A stretch of DNA of 64,000 nucleotides from Anaerococcus sp. Marseille-P3625 (lineage in GTDB: Bacteria; Bacillota; Clostridia; Tissierellales; Peptoniphilaceae), in assembly GCF_900232825.1 (NCBI RefSeq), contig NZ_OCTP01000011.1, forward strand, positions 707,262 through 771,261, read 5' to 3'. How positions within the stretch are numbered: position 1 is the first letter of the stretch; every line of letters begins with the position of its first letter. A model generated the notes under the pieces. It made no database searches, had not been told where the DNA came from, and worked only from the letters and a program-made list of their open reading frames with translations. The translations under genes were made by a program, and so were the position numbers. Positions 41,833 through 51,116 of this stretch are shown here, piece after piece.

Positions 41833-43101
41833 ATGGAAAAGAAGAAAAAAATTTACAATGTTGGCGATGAAATTCCAAAGTCCTTGCTTTTGCCTTTGGG
41901 CTTGCAACACACTTTTGCCATGTTTGGAGCATCTGTTTTGGTTCCAATTTTATTTGGCATCGATCCTGGCATTGTGCTTTTGATGAATGGAATCGGTACT
42001 TTACTTTTTATTTTTGTTACTAAAGCTAAGGCTCCAGCTTATTTGGGTTCTAGTTTTGCTTTCCTTGCACCAGGTCTTGCCATTATCAAATCTCAAGGAT
42101 TTGAGTACGCCCAGGGAGCTTTTGTCGTAGTAGGTCTTTTAGGATGCCTTTTGGCATATATTATTTATAAATTTGGCACTGATTGGATTGATATTGTTTT
42201 ACCACCTGCTGCTATGGGTGCAGTTGTTGCTTTGATCGGCTTTGAGCTTGCTTCTAATACAATTTCAGGCGGAGCTATTGGGGCAAATATTATGACTGAT
42301 ACTGTTAGCTCAACAGACTGGTTGGTTTTTCTTGTAACTTTGATGACTGCGATTTTAGGCTCTATTATGTTTAAGGGATTTTTCTCAACTATTCCTATTC
42401 TTATTGCTATTATTGTCGGCTATATTGTAGCTTATTTTTCTGGACAAGTTGACTTGACTCCTGTTAGAGAAGCAAACTTTTTTACCCTTCCACATTTTCA
42501 AATGGCGAAATTTTCATCTGAAGCAATTTTTGCCATGCTTCCAGTTTTGTTAGTTATCACATCTGAGCATATCAGCCACCAAGTTGTTACCAGTAACATT
42601 GTCGGAAACGACTTATTAAAAGATCCTGGCCTTCACAGATCAATTTTTGCAGATAACTTCTCAACTGCCTTATCAGGACTTATCGGTGGCGTTCCAACAA
42701 CAACTTATGGAGAAAACATTGGAGTTATGGCTATAACAGGTGTTTATTCAGTAAAAGTTATTGGCGTAGCAGCTGTTATTTCAATACTAATGGCTTTTAT
42801 CGGACCACTTTCAGCCTTGATTTCTACCATTCCTGGAAATGTAATTGGCGGAGTTACATTCTTACTTTATGGAATGATCGGTTCAAGCGGAATCAGACTT
42901 CTAGTCGATCAAAAAGTCGATTATTCAAAATCAGATAATTTAATTTTGACATCAGTAGTTTTTATAGCTGGCTTATCAGGACTTTCAATAAAATTTGGCA
43001 GCATCCAACTACAAGGAATGGTGTTATCATCAGTAGTTGCCATTATACTATCCTTGCTAATTTATATAATCAAAAAAGCTGGATTGTCAAATTTGGAGTA
43101 A
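41833..43101 (+). CDS. uraA: uracil permease (NCS2 family)
   Basis: 422 residues with about 12-14 hydrophobic segments. LLPLGLQHTFAMFGASVLVP, PAYLGSSFAFLAPG, PAAMGAVVALIGFELA, FAMLPVLLVITSEHISHQ (catalytic His/Glu region) and GVPTTTYGENIGVMAITGVY are all hallmarks of UraA/PyrP uracil:proton symporters. The last motif is the substrate-binding NATS-like site. It starts behind AAGGAGG and is a single-gene unit with a strong promoter and terminator. Confidence 0.93.
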   Translation: MEKKKKIYNVGDEIPKSLLLPLGLQHTFAMFGASVLVPILFGIDPGIVLLMNGIGTLLFIFVTKAKAPAYLGSSFAFLAPGLAIIKSQGFEYAQGAFVVVGLLGCLLAYIIYKFGTDWIDIVLPPAAMGAVVALIGFELASNTISGGAIGANIMTDTVSSTDWLVFLVTLMTAILGSIMFKGFFSTIPILIAIIVGYIVAYFSGQVDLTPVREANFFTLPHFQMAKFSSEAIFAMLPVLLVITSEHISHQVVTSNIVGNDLLKDPGLHRSIFADNFSTALSGLIGGVPTTTYGENIGVMAITGVYSVKVIGVAAVISILMAFIGPLSALISTIPGNVIGGVTFLLYGMIGSSGIRLLVDQKVDYSKSDNLILTSVVFIAGLSGLSIKFGSIQLQGMVLSSVVAIILSLLIYIIKKAGLSNLE

Positions 43102-43111
43102 GATTTGTTGG

Positions 43112-43141
43112 AAAAAAGATCTCTTTTAGAGGTCTTTTTTT
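43112..43141 (+). terminator. terminator of the uracil permease gene
   Basis: AAAAAGATCTCT pairs with AGAGGTCTTTTT (one G-U pair), followed by further T's. Confidence 0.85.
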
Positions 43142-43220
43142 GTTGGGATTTTTTATTTTTAGTGTCTTTTATGATATACTAATTTTAATTTTTTTCGTTC
43201 CTATTCGGGGGATAGGCGCT

Positions 43221-43261
43221 AGGGGTTAAAAGCCCGTCCGGCTACTGGAGGACAGACCCCT
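43221..43261 (+). repeat. GC-rich hairpin repeat (AGGGGT type), copy 2
   Basis: AGGGGT (43221-43226) pairs with ACCCCT (43256-43261), enclosing an inner GTCC/GGAC stem. Together with R1 (43396-43452), R2 (43563-43618) and the small stem GTGCTACCGCAC near 43322, it fills the 43142-43719 gap. No open frame or known RNA family is recognised there. Confidence 0.5.
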
Positions 43262-43395
43262 TTTGCCACGAAAACCCGCTTACCCTTTTTCTACAAAAAA
43301 TCGCTTTTTCAAAGCTTCCTCGTGCTACCGCACTGATTTTTCGGGATAAACTAGCCGTCCGCTTCCTACAGGACCCAAAATCAATGGGCTTTTAT

Positions 43396-43452
43396 CCCCG
43401 CCGCCACTGCGTGGGGCAAAAGTTGTAGAAGTTTGCTTCGCAAATTCTTTTT
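43396..43452 (+). repeat. dispersed repeat R1, copy 2
   Basis: 56 of 57 bases match 15446-15502. The TTTGCTTCGCAAA hairpin plus T-run is conserved. Confidence 0.85.
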
Positions 43453-43562
43453 TGGGTAGTGTTTTCACATATTTTAATGCGAATTCTTGGCATGTTGAGC
43501 GAACGGAGTGAGTTGAAACATCTCTTGGTATTTTCTTAAATATAAAAAGATTACCGTCTTTT

Positions 43563-43618
43563 ATGAGATCTTTCGACTTCGAACATCTAAAGATGTTCTC
43601 CGCTCAAGATACCAGGGG
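43563..43618 (+). repeat. dispersed repeat R2, diverged copy 3
   Basis: ATGAGATCTTTCGACTTCG and CGCTCAAGATACCAGGGGG flank a different fold-back (GAACATCTAAAGATGTTC). The ends match R2 while the hairpin arm is replaced. Confidence 0.6.
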
Positions 43619-43719
43619 GATTAATATAATTTTTTAACTGATACTACTATGTATAGCACATTAGTGTAGTTTGTTCTTTTGAAGATACAGGAAATTAAAA
43701 TGGCTCTTTTTCTCCACAA

Positions 43720-43747
43720 AAAATCCTCCTATTCTTAGGAGGATTTT
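43720..43747 (-). terminator. terminator of the marR-ftsH operon
   Basis: AAAATCCTCC (43720-43729) pairs perfectly with GGAGGATTTT (43738-43747). The A-rich left flank gives a U-tail to the leftward transcript. Confidence 0.85.
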
Positions 43748-43750
43748 CTT

Positions 43751-45748
43751 TTATATTTCATTGTTTTCTTCGTTATTTTCTTCTTTGATGTCTTCTTGAT
43801 TATTTATTGGTGGGAATTCTTCTTTTGGTTTTTCTTCTTTTTCTAGGTCATTTAAGTTTACGTCAGTGTTTTCTTTTATTTCATTTTCACTTGTTTGACT
43901 TTTATTTTTCCTATTTAGGATTTCCATGAATTCTTCACCTGTTATGGTTTCTTTTTGCAATAGATAATCTGCTATTTCGTGGAGTTTGTCCATATTTTCT
44001 TTTAAGATTTCAATTGCACGCATGTGGGCAGCTGAAATTATTTTTTGAACTTTTTCGTCTATTTTGTTGCCTGTTCCACTTGAAACAATTAGTCCACGTT
44101 CTCCACCTAAATATCTACCTTGAATTTGTTCAAGTTGCATGAAGTCAAAGTCTTCGTCCATTCCGTATATTGTTACCATGGATCTAGCCATAGCTGTGGC
44201 ACGTTCTATATCGTTACTTGCGCCTGTGGTTTTGGTGTTAAAGACTAATTCTTCTGCACTTCTACCGCCAGCGTAGGTACAAATTTCATCAAAGAGTTCT
44301 TCTTTGGTCATTATATATTTTTCGTCTTTGTCAACTGTCATTGTGTATCCCAAAGCTCCACCAGTTCTTGGTACGATTGTAATTTTGGTTACTGGAGTCT
44401 TGTGGGTTTGAATTGCTGCTACTAGGGCATGGCCAACTTCGTGGTAGGCGATAATTTTCTTTTGATCGTCAGAAATAACCGCATTTTTCTTTTGTTGACC
44501 TGCTATTACAACTTCAATTGATTCTTCAAGGTCTTCTTGGGTAAGTTTTTTTCTGCCTTCTCTTACTGCACGCAAAGCACCTTCATTTACTATGTTTGCA
44601 AGGTCAGCACCACTTGTTCCAGCTGTTCTTGCTGCTATTTCTTCATAGTCGATATTATCTTCACGTTTGATATTTTTAGCATGAACTTTTAATATGTCCT
44701 CACGACCTTTTTTATCTGGCAATTCAACTTCAACTCGTCTGTCAAAACGACCCGGACGGGTTAAGGCTGGATCTAGGATTTCTGGTCTGTTGGTTGCAGC
44801 TAATAATACTACTCCCTCTGTGGCATCAAATCCATCCATTTCATTTAGTAATTGGTTTAGGGTTTGTTCACGTTCGTCGTTTCCTGAATAGCCTGAAACA
44901 TCACGTTTTTTACCTATGGCATCAATTTCATCTATAAAAACTATACAAGGAGCTTTTTCCTTGGCTTGTTTGAAAAGATCACGCACCTTGCTTGCTCCAA
45001 GACCTACAAACATTTCTACAAATTCTGAACCAGAAATTATAAAAAATGGAACGCTGGCTTCTCCTGCAACTGCCTTTGCCAATAAAGTTTTACCTGTTCC
45101 AGGAGGTCCAACTAAAAGAACTCCCTTTGGAACTTTGGCTCCAATTTCCTTGTATTTGCTTGGATTATGAAGAAAATCTACGATTTCGTATAGGGAATCT
45201 TTGGCTTCTTCTTGTCCTGCTACGTCTTTAAAAGTTTTGCCAGTTTTATTTTCCACATAAACTTTGGCATTGGATTTGCCAAAATTCATAAAGTCTGGGC
45301 CACCTCTGCCACCCATAGTTTTTGATAGGGATCTTGAGGCAAAAACAAATATTCCCCAAAGGAAAAGTAAAGGTAAAACTGAGGTTAAAAATAGGGTCAA
45401 CCATGGATTCATAGTAGTTTCTATTTCTTTACCAAAAGTTAATTTGTCATTTCTTTTTTTGGCCTTCAATAATCTTTCTGTAAGGTCTGTATCTTCCCAA
45501 AGGCCAGTTTCAAAAGTTTTTTCCTTGCCATCAACTTTGGCCTTGAAGGTGTATTTGGTTTTATCTTTGAATACTTCGGTAACCTGATCATTTTCAATCA
45601 TAGTTACAAATTCGCTGTAAGAAGCTTCTTTGGCCTGATCTTTAGTTGTTATTGGGCTTAGAGCATAGCGGATAACTACAAAAAGTATTATCGCTACTAT
45701 CCAATAATACAGAAGGGGCCTATTTGTCTTGTTCTTTTTTTTATCCAT
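43751..45748 (-). CDS. ftsH: ATP-dependent zinc metalloprotease FtsH
   Basis: 665 residues. Two membrane helices (about 13-30 and 113-137) flank the extracytoplasmic domain. The AAA+ module has Walker A GPPGTGKT (214-221), Walker B VFIDEID and the SRH region [20 protein letters not shown]. The zinc protease motif is HEVGH (436-440). The C-terminal 60 residues are Glu/Asn-rich and low complexity. FtsH degrades misfolded membrane proteins and regulators. It directly follows a MarR gene with no gap, an uncommon arrangement. Confidence 0.97.
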   Translation of the reverse strand: MDKKKNKTNRPLLYYWIVAIILFVVIRYALSPITTKDQAKEASYSEFVTMIENDQVTEVFKDKTKYTFKAKVDGKEKTFETGLWEDTDLTERLLKAKKRNDKLTFGKEIETTMNPWLTLFLTSVLPLLFLWGIFVFASRSLSKTMGGRGGPDFMNFGKSNAKVYVENKTGKTFKDVAGQEEAKDSLYEIVDFLHNPSKYKEIGAKVPKGVLLVGPPGTGKTLLAKAVAGEASVPFFIISGSEFVEMFVGLGASKVRDLFKQAKEKAPCIVFIDEIDAIGKKRDVSGYSGNDEREQTLNQLLNEMDGFDATEGVVLLAATNRPEILDPALTRPGRFDRRVEVELPDKKGREDILKVHAKNIKREDNIDYEEIAARTAGTSGADLANIVNEGALRAVREGRKKLTQEDLEESIEVVIAGQQKKNAVISDDQKKIIAYHEVGHALVAAIQTHKTPVTKITIVPRTGGALGYTMTVDKDEKYIMTKEELFDEICTYAGGRSAEELVFNTKTTGASNDIERATAMARSMVTIYGMDEDFDFMQLEQIQGRYLGGERGLIVSSGTGNKIDEKVQKIISAAHMRAIEILKENMDKLHEIADYLLQKETITGEEFMEILNRKNKSQTSENEIKENTDVNLNDLEKEEKPKEEFPPINNQEDIKEENNEENNEI

Positions 45749-46219
45749 CTATAAACCACTCCTTGAAATAAAATTATCAAGTAGTTGATCCAAAGATTTT
45801 AATTCATCTATTATTGTTTGTAAATTTATATCTACTTCATTATTTTTGAATTCATTTCTTAATTTGTACAAGTAATCTCCAACTTTAACAGCTGCTTTTT
45901 CGCCGTTTTTGGTAAGCATTACATTAACTACACGTTCATCTTCTTCAGATCTAACTCTTTTTACAAAACCTAATTTCTCCAATTTTTTGCAAATGTTTGA
46001 AATATTGCCACCTGTAACTCCTATGGCCTTGCCTAAATTTCCTATGGAAACTTCTTTGCCATTTGAATACAAAGTTATTAGCATCCTTAATTGTAAGGTT
46101 GTAATGCCCATTTCTTGGGCAGTATCTTGCAATAAAATATCTATCTTATGAGAAATTTCTCTAATCATTGAAAATATAGTGTTGTTAAATTCAAAAAAAT
46201 CAATATGCTCAGTTGTCAT
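45749..46219 (-). CDS. MarR family transcriptional regulator
   Basis: 156 residues with a winged-helix core: ITTLQLRMLITLYSNG, VSIGNLGKAIGVTGGNISNI (recognition helix), CKKLEKLGFVKRVRSEEDER (wing). It is the first gene of a two-gene operon with ftsH; the coding sequences abut. Binding to its own promoter could link ftsH expression to an unknown ligand or stress. Confidence 0.88.
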   Translation of the reverse strand: MTTEHIDFFEFNNTIFSMIREISHKIDILLQDTAQEMGITTLQLRMLITLYSNGKEVSIGNLGKAIGVTGGNISNICKKLEKLGFVKRVRSEEDERVVNVMLTKNGEKAAVKVGDYLYKLRNEFKNNEVDINLQTIIDELKSLDQLLDNFISRSGL

Positions 46220-46370
46220 ATTTCCTCCTTATGTAAAACTAATCTATAAGATGTATTTTACAGATTATTTTAATTTTTTCAATAAAAAAATACTATTTTT
46301 AAACAAGACTTACAAAAATAGTATTTAATATTTTAAAGTTTTGAAATTTATAATATTTTCTATAAATTAC

Positions 46371-46673
46371 CTATAAATACTTGCTCAAAGCTTCTTCTAG
46401 GACATCTTTAGCTTGAAATCCTACCAAAGTTTGTTTTAAAACTCCATCTTTAAATATCATAAGTGATGGAACTGCATTTACATTGTATTTGCCTGCTATA
46501 TCTTTTGCTTTATCGACATCTAGTCCGTATATATTAAACTTATCTTCCAATTCTTCAAGGACTGGCTTTTGCATTTTGCATGGTCCACACCATGAAGCAT
46601 TGAAGTCTACTAGGCATAGCCCACTACCATTTTCTATTTGGTCAATAAATTCTTTTGAATCTAATTCTTTCAT
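46371..46673 (-). CDS. trxA: thioredoxin
   Basis: 100 residues with the active site WCGPCK (Cys29, Cys32), VDFNASW before it and the cis-proline loop VNAVPSLMIFKDG. It is slightly short compared with the usual 105 but complete. No thioredoxin reductase is in the window. It stands alone, with its upstream gap occupied by repeats. Confidence 0.93.
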   Translation of the reverse strand: MKELDSKEFIDQIENGSGLCLVDFNASWCGPCKMQKPVLEELEDKFNIYGLDVDKAKDIAGKYNVNAVPSLMIFKDGVLKQTLVGFQAKDVLEEALSKYL

Positions 46674-46749
46674 TTCTTTCTCCTTTTGGATAATTTTCTA
46701 GGACAAATCAAGCAAAATTTTAGTCCGTTTAAATTATATATTTTCCAAC

Positions 46750-46900
46750 TAAAGGCTCTTCTCGGAGCTTCGCTCCTGCGACCATTCCATGGAGGGTCCT
46801 CCTCTAGCCAGGCAAATATGCCTTGACTTGGCATATTTGCCCCGAAAACTTAGTGCGGAAGCACGGGAGAGTCTACTTTAAGTAGACGAGTTTTCGTACG
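46750..46900 (+). repeat. repeat-rich gap with R3 element and hairpins
   Basis: The 231-base gap 46674-46904 holds the inverted copy of the 19-mer GACCATTCCATGGAGGGTC (46780-46798), also found at 2945-2963. A near-perfect hairpin GGCAAATATGCC/GGCATATTTGCC (46811-46822, 46830-46841), a stem AGTGCGGAAGCAC and GTCTACTT/AAGTAGAC (46871-46887) follow. It looks like a mosaic of small dispersed palindromic elements. Confidence 0.6.
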
Positions 46901-46904
46901 GGCT

Positions 46905-47516
46905 TTATTGTTGTTCGATAAGTCCTCTAACTTCTATTACTGGTAACGTATATATTATACCCTTATTTTCATCTTTTAGTTGCATTTGTTCATAGATTTC
47001 ATTTTTTATTTGATCTGCTAGTTCTGTTTTTACTAGCATTATTACTAGATCTTTTTCTTCTTCTATGTTCATGTTAAATAGGATTGATTTTACTTCTTTG
47101 GCTGAGCCTCGTCCGTGTACTAGGCTTGCACCTCTTGCGCCGTTTTCTTGGGCAATTTGAACTGCTTTTTGGCCTTCGTGTCTATCTACAATTACATATA
47201 ATGCTACATATTCTAAATTCATTTTGACCTCATCCTCAATTCTATATTCAAGGGGCGATGTAAAGGCTATGGCTGTGTTGGTTTTTTTGATTTCCTTGTT
47301 TAATTCTCTAAGTAAATCCCTTGCATCTTCTTCATCTAATATAGCCATTACTATTTCTTTTTTTATTTTATCAACGTGGAGCATATTTTCTATATGTCCC
47401 TTGCTTAAACCGTAACCGTAAAAGCAAGTTATGGCGCTTGCTCCATTTTTATCTAATAAATTCATGAAGTCGCTTCCCTTGCCTCTAGGTAGTATTACTC
47501 TTAATAATTCTTTCAT
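46905..47516 (-). CDS. tandem P-II-like signalling protein
   Basis: 203 residues made of two P-II-like halves (about 1-95 and 105-200). Each has a first beta strand (LLRVILPRGKGSDFMNLL; YVALYVIVDRHEGQKAVQIA) followed by a loop with Gly-rich sequence (GYGLSKGHIENML; GARGASLVHGRGSAKEV) and a strand like KEIVMAILDEEDARDL or KDLVIMLVKTELADQI. Normal P-II proteins are trimers of single domains; duplication is unusual. It is immediately downstream of the DUF1538 membrane gene with a one-base overlap, so it probably senses a nucleotide or other ligand and controls that protein, as SbtB or GlnK do for their partners. Confidence 0.75.
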   Translation of the reverse strand: MKELLRVILPRGKGSDFMNLLDKNGASAITCFYGYGLSKGHIENMLHVDKIKKEIVMAILDEEDARDLLRELNKEIKKTNTAIAFTSPLEYRIEDEVKMNLEYVALYVIVDRHEGQKAVQIAQENGARGASLVHGRGSAKEVKSILFNMNIEEEKDLVIMLVKTELADQIKNEIYEQMQLKDENKGIIYTLPVIEVRGLIEQQ

Positions 47517-48850
47517 TAATTCCTCCCCTTATAAAGGTAACCCATAATCATTATCGTCAGTACCGGCATCATGGCTACAAAGGATATTACACCAAATCCA
47601 TCTGCCACATTTCCAGCTACTCCTTGGCAGAAGGCTAAGATAAAGGTTGCCGTCATTGGCCCTGATGCAACTCCTCCTGAGTCAAAGGCAATGCCCACAA
47701 ATAGTTGGGGAACTTTTCTTGAAATAATTAGGGATAATAAAAATCCTGGAACTATTACCATCCATAGGCTAAAGGCATTTGTTTTGATCCTTATTACTGC
47801 AAGCATTACTGCAAGGGCAACTCCTATAGATAGGGCTTTTAAGATATTTCTTTTTGGAATTGAACCACCCGTAACATCTTCTACTTGTTCAGCTAAAACT
47901 GCAACTGCTGGTTCTGCCAAAACTACCAATAAGCCTAGTACAAAGCCTATTAGTGGCAAAATTTTATAATCTCTTAGAGATTCTCCAAAAACTCTTGCAA
48001 GATCCATAAAGCCTGCTTCTACGGATATCAAAAATAAAATAAGTCCAAAATAAGTATAGATAAGTCCTAAAAGAATTTCCTTAAACTCGTCTTTTTCCAT
48101 TTTGAAATATTTGTGGTTCATGGTAAAAAACACCAAAGAAAGTGGCAAAATTGCAAGACTTGCATTGATTATTCCAGAAATTATTATGGAGACTTCTTCA
48201 TGGCCTGCTATTTCTATTTGTCCAGTTTGTGTGAAAAGACTCATCAATAAAGCTGCAAGGATAGGACCTGCTGAGGCCATTCCTACAAGGCCAAAAGAGT
48301 TTTCTTCTCCATGTTCTCCTTTAAGATTTGCCACTCCAAGGCCAAGGGCAATGATAAATGGCGTTGTCATAGCTCCTGTCGTTGCTCCTGAAGCATCAAA
48401 GGCTATGGCATGGGAAATATTATCTGTAATAGCCATTAGTCCAAAAATAATAAGATAAACTATCCACATAAGTTTGGATATGGAAATTTCTTTAAAAATC
48501 CTATAAAGGCCAATGGCAATCATAACTCCTACTCCTGCGGAAATAATTGCTACTATAAACCAAGAGTTTAGGGATAGTTCTAGTGAAACTTCATTGGCAA
48601 GAATCAACAAATCTGGTTCTGCCATTGATATTATAAATCCAAGAAAAAGTCCGAATATTAGTACCTTGCTTATTTTGTCAAATCTTCCCAAAAAATCTCC
48701 CATCATAGTTCCGATTTTGGAAACAGATAGGTCTATGCCTGATAGAAATATCGAAAGTCCTAGAATTACTCCCAAGGATCCCAAAACAAATTTGATAAGT
48801 AGATAGCTTTCCACTTTTACAAAAATATTTAGTATAAAAACTAAAATCAC
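47516..48850 (-). CDS. DUF1538 family membrane protein (putative transporter)
   Basis: At least 444 residues with about 12 hydrophobic segments and a clear internal duplication. MAEPDLLILANEV in the first half matches LAEPAVAVLAEQV in the second, and FDASGATTGAMTTPFIIALG matches FDSGGVASGPMTATFILAF. Such two-fold repeats with small polar loops are typical of secondary transporters. No substrate is known. The GTG at 48850 is the first standard start, but the frame stays open to 48904 and an AAGGAG lies at 48910-48905. Initiation at ATA or ATT (48898-48901) would add 16-17 residues to the first helix. Confidence 0.75.
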   Translation of the reverse strand: MILVFILNIFVKVESYLLIKFVLGSLGVILGLSIFLSGIDLSVSKIGTMMGDFLGRFDKISKVLIFGLFLGFIISMAEPDLLILANEVSLELSLNSWFIVAIISAGVGVMIAIGLYRIFKEISISKLMWIVYLIIFGLMAITDNISHAIAFDASGATTGAMTTPFIIALGLGVANLKGEHGEENSFGLVGMASAGPILAALLMSLFTQTGQIEIAGHEEVSIIISGIINASLAILPLSLVFFTMNHKYFKMEKDEFKEILLGLIYTYFGLILFLISVEAGFMDLARVFGESLRDYKILPLIGFVLGLLVVLAEPAVAVLAEQVEDVTGGSIPKRNILKALSIGVALAVMLAVIRIKTNAFSLWMVIVPGFLLSLIISRKVPQLFVGIAFDSGGVASGPMTATFILAFCQGVAGNVADGFGVISFVAMMPVLTIMIMGYLYKGRN

Positions 48851-48922
48851 AATAGGTATTACTGCTTTGGAGTTATCTTTTAAATATTCAACAAATATAA
48901 TTTACTCCTTTCTTTTAAAAAT

Positions 48923-48950
48923 AAAGAGGCAATCTTTCGATCGTCTCTTT
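48923..48950 (-). terminator. terminator of the pta gene
   Basis: AAAGAG and CTCTTT arms (48923-48950) with an imperfect inner stem, downstream of pta in the leftward direction and just before the DUF1538 ribosome-binding site. Confidence 0.6.
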
Positions 48951-48975
48951 ACAAATCCTATATTTTTACTATATA

Positions 48976-49971
48976 TTAATTAGCAGTATTTATTGCTTGG
49001 CTAGCAGTAATTATTGCAATTTCATATACATCTTCAGCTGAACAACCACGAGAAAGGTCATTTACTGGAGCATTTAAACCTTGGAGTATTGGGCCTAAAG
49101 CTTTATATCCGCCTAATCTTTGAGCTATTTTATAGCCAATATTTCCTGCTTGTAGGTCTGGGAATATAAATACATTGGCATGACCTGCTACTTCAGATTT
49201 TGGCACTTTATTTTTTGCTGTAATTGGATCTATGGCAGCATCAAATTGCAATTCTCCATCTAATGGTACATTTGGATCTATTTCATGGGCTTTTTTTGTT
49301 GCCTTGGAAACTTTATCAACTAAATCGTGGCGAGCAGAGCCTTTGGTTGAGAAAGATAAAAGAGCTACTTTTGGATCTATACCAAAAGACTTAGCTGTAT
49401 AAGCGGTTTCTATTGCAACTTCCGCCATTTCTTGAGATTCGAGAGTTATATTTACAGCTGTATCTGCAAAAACGTATTGTTCTCCATTTGGTCCAATCAT
49501 TATCATTATTCCAGATACTCTTGAAATTCCAGGTACGGTTTTGATAATTTGTAGGGCTGGTCTGATTGTATCACCTGTTGTTCCAATAGCACCAGAAACC
49601 ATTCCATCTGCAAGGCCAGCTTTTACAAGCATAACTCCGTAGTAGTTGTTATCTTTTTTTAGCAGATATTCAGCATCCATCTTTGTAGCTTTGCCTTTTC
49701 TAGCTTCGACAAATTTTTCTACAAGAAGGTTAAAATTATCATCATAATTAGGGTCAATTATTTGAAGATCTCCAAGTTTTAAGTTATTTTCATCAGCAAC
49801 TTTTTGTATTTGTCCCTTATCTCCAAGAACTATTGGAATGAGAAGTCCGTCTTCCTTGTGCCTAATAGCGGCTTCTAAGATTCTTGGATCTTTACCTTCT
49901 GGGAAAACAATTTTTAAGTTTTTGCCTTTTATTGAATCAGTTGCCATCTGTAAAATTGTTGAATTTGACAT
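48976..49971 (-). CDS. pta: phosphate acetyltransferase
   Basis: 331 residues, the short single-domain Pta. KIVFPEGKDPRILEAAI, MLVKAGLADGMVSGAIGTTG, GPNGEQYVFADTAVNI, and HANVFIFPDLQAGNIGYKIA are conserved segments. It converts acetyl-CoA and phosphate to acetyl-phosphate and CoA for ATP formation through acetate kinase. ackA is not in the window. Single-gene unit with a GGAGGA start region. Confidence 0.95.
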   Translation of the reverse strand: MSNSTILQMATDSIKGKNLKIVFPEGKDPRILEAAIRHKEDGLLIPIVLGDKGQIQKVADENNLKLGDLQIIDPNYDDNFNLLVEKFVEARKGKATKMDAEYLLKKDNNYYGVMLVKAGLADGMVSGAIGTTGDTIRPALQIIKTVPGISRVSGIMIMIGPNGEQYVFADTAVNITLESQEMAEVAIETAYTAKSFGIDPKVALLSFSTKGSARHDLVDKVSKATKKAHEIDPNVPLDGELQFDAAIDPITAKNKVPKSEVAGHANVFIFPDLQAGNIGYKIAQRLGGYKALGPILQGLNAPVNDLSRGCSAEDVYEIAIITASQAINTAN

Positions 49972-50055
49972 AAGTCCTCCTAAGTTTCTTTGTAATTACT
50001 AATTTTATTATACCCAATATTAACCTATCTTTAATCAATTATTATCTATAAAATT

Positions 50056-50544
50056 CTATTTGCTTAAAAATTTTCCTTTAGCTCTATTTAAGGCATCTAC
50101 TTCGTTTTTTGAAAGCTCTTGTTTAGAGTTGCCATTGGTGATTTCTTTTACATAAAAGTTTGTCCCTTTATCGGCATAAAGGCTGGTAAAAATAACACCG
50201 TTGTGGTATGTGTCAAGCATACATAGGGAAAAAGAAAGTTCACCACTTTGACCTTGGAAAGCATCATAATGAACAACTGCAATTTTGCTAATAGCACCCA
50301 TAGTTTTATCGCTTGTTTCCATTGAACGTTGGTCTACTGATTTTAGTTGTAAATTTGAGGATTCTATCTGATCATTTAAGTTGAGCAAAAGCTCTTCAAT
50401 ATTTAGATCTTCTCGAGTTCCCCTAAGCAAATGGTCGTATCTTTGTTTTTGTCTTCGTAATTTGTTGTTTACGGTATGAATCATGGCAAATTCAATTATG
50501 GAGATTAGGCCCAAAATTCCCAAAATAACATATACTGTTGTCAT
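50056..50544 (-). CDS. DUF4446 family protein
   Basis: 162 residues: an N-terminal membrane helix (VYVILGILGLISIIEFAMIH), a coiled-coil-like middle (LNDQIESSNLQLKS), then AISKIAVVHYDAFQGQSGEL and LDTYHNGVIFTSLYADKGT, which are signatures of DUF4446. This family is common beside parAB in clostridia; its function is unknown. It overlaps the cyclodeaminase-like gene by 4 bases and is the last of the cinA-parA-parB unit. Confidence 0.85.
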   Translation of the reverse strand: MTTVYVILGILGLISIIEFAMIHTVNNKLRRQKQRYDHLLRGTREDLNIEELLLNLNDQIESSNLQLKSVDQRSMETSDKTMGAISKIAVVHYDAFQGQSGELSFSLCMLDTYHNGVIFTSLYADKGTNFYVKEITNGNSKQELSKNEVDALNRAKGKFLSK

Positions 50545-51116
50545 TTTTTCCTTCTTTCAATAATTTTTGTATTTTTCTTGTGCAAATTATTTGCTAAATT
50601 AATATACTTATCAAGATCGATTTTTTCATCAAAATTTTCTAAATTTAATGTAATGGTTGGAAGAGCTGAAATAATTGTTTGTTTAAGAATATCATTGGCA
50701 ATTTGTCCATCTGTTATGGTGGAAATTTTTCCAAATTCTAAGTAAAATTTCAAAATCTCTAAAGCCTTGATATTCGTATCAATCATAGCAAGCAAAGGCT
50801 TACTAGCATTATAATAATCTTTTTCTAATGCTTGGCCTTCTATAATTTTTCCCATCAAATAAGCAAAATTGTCAACATCATCTTGTGCATTTAAGGATAA
50901 GCTTTCTGATAATTTTAAAATTTCTTCTTTGTTAATCTCTGCTTGATCTTTCTTTTCTTTCCAAGATTTTTTATCCATCATCAAGATTAAATTTAAAGCT
51001 AGGTTGCTTATAATGATTAAAATCGCACCCCCACCAGGATTGGCATCAGATTTTCTTGCTTGCTTTAGCAAAGTTTCCAAATCAAAGCTTGATAGATTTT
51101 TCTTATAATTTTTCAT
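50541..51116 (-). CDS. cyclodeaminase/cyclohydrolase family protein (FTCD_C-like)
   Basis: 191 residues of an all-helical protein. DANPGGGAILIIISNLALNL matches the P-x-PGGGS glycine-rich turn of formiminotetrahydrofolate cyclodeaminase/FchA, followed by a long helix and LSLNAQDDVDNFAYLM. It could act in folate one-carbon metabolism, but the sequence is diverged and the context (between parB and DUF4446) is not metabolic. It overlaps parB by 14 bases. Confidence 0.7.
   Translation of the reverse strand: MKNYKKNLSSFDLETLLKQARKSDANPGGGAILIIISNLALNLILMMDKKSWKEKKDQAEINKEEILKLSESLSLNAQDDVDNFAYLMGKIIEGQALEKDYYNASKPLLAMIDTNIKALEILKFYLEFGKISTITDGQIANDILKQTIISALPTITLNLENFDEKIDLDKYINLANNLHKKNTKIIERRKK

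Noticed and set aside
43190-43460. Possible tRNA, riboswitch or small structured RNA in the GC-rich gap
   Set aside because: Stems are present but no cloverleaf, T-loop or known riboswitch core was found, and part of it recurs as the R1 repeat. A dispersed repeat explains it better.
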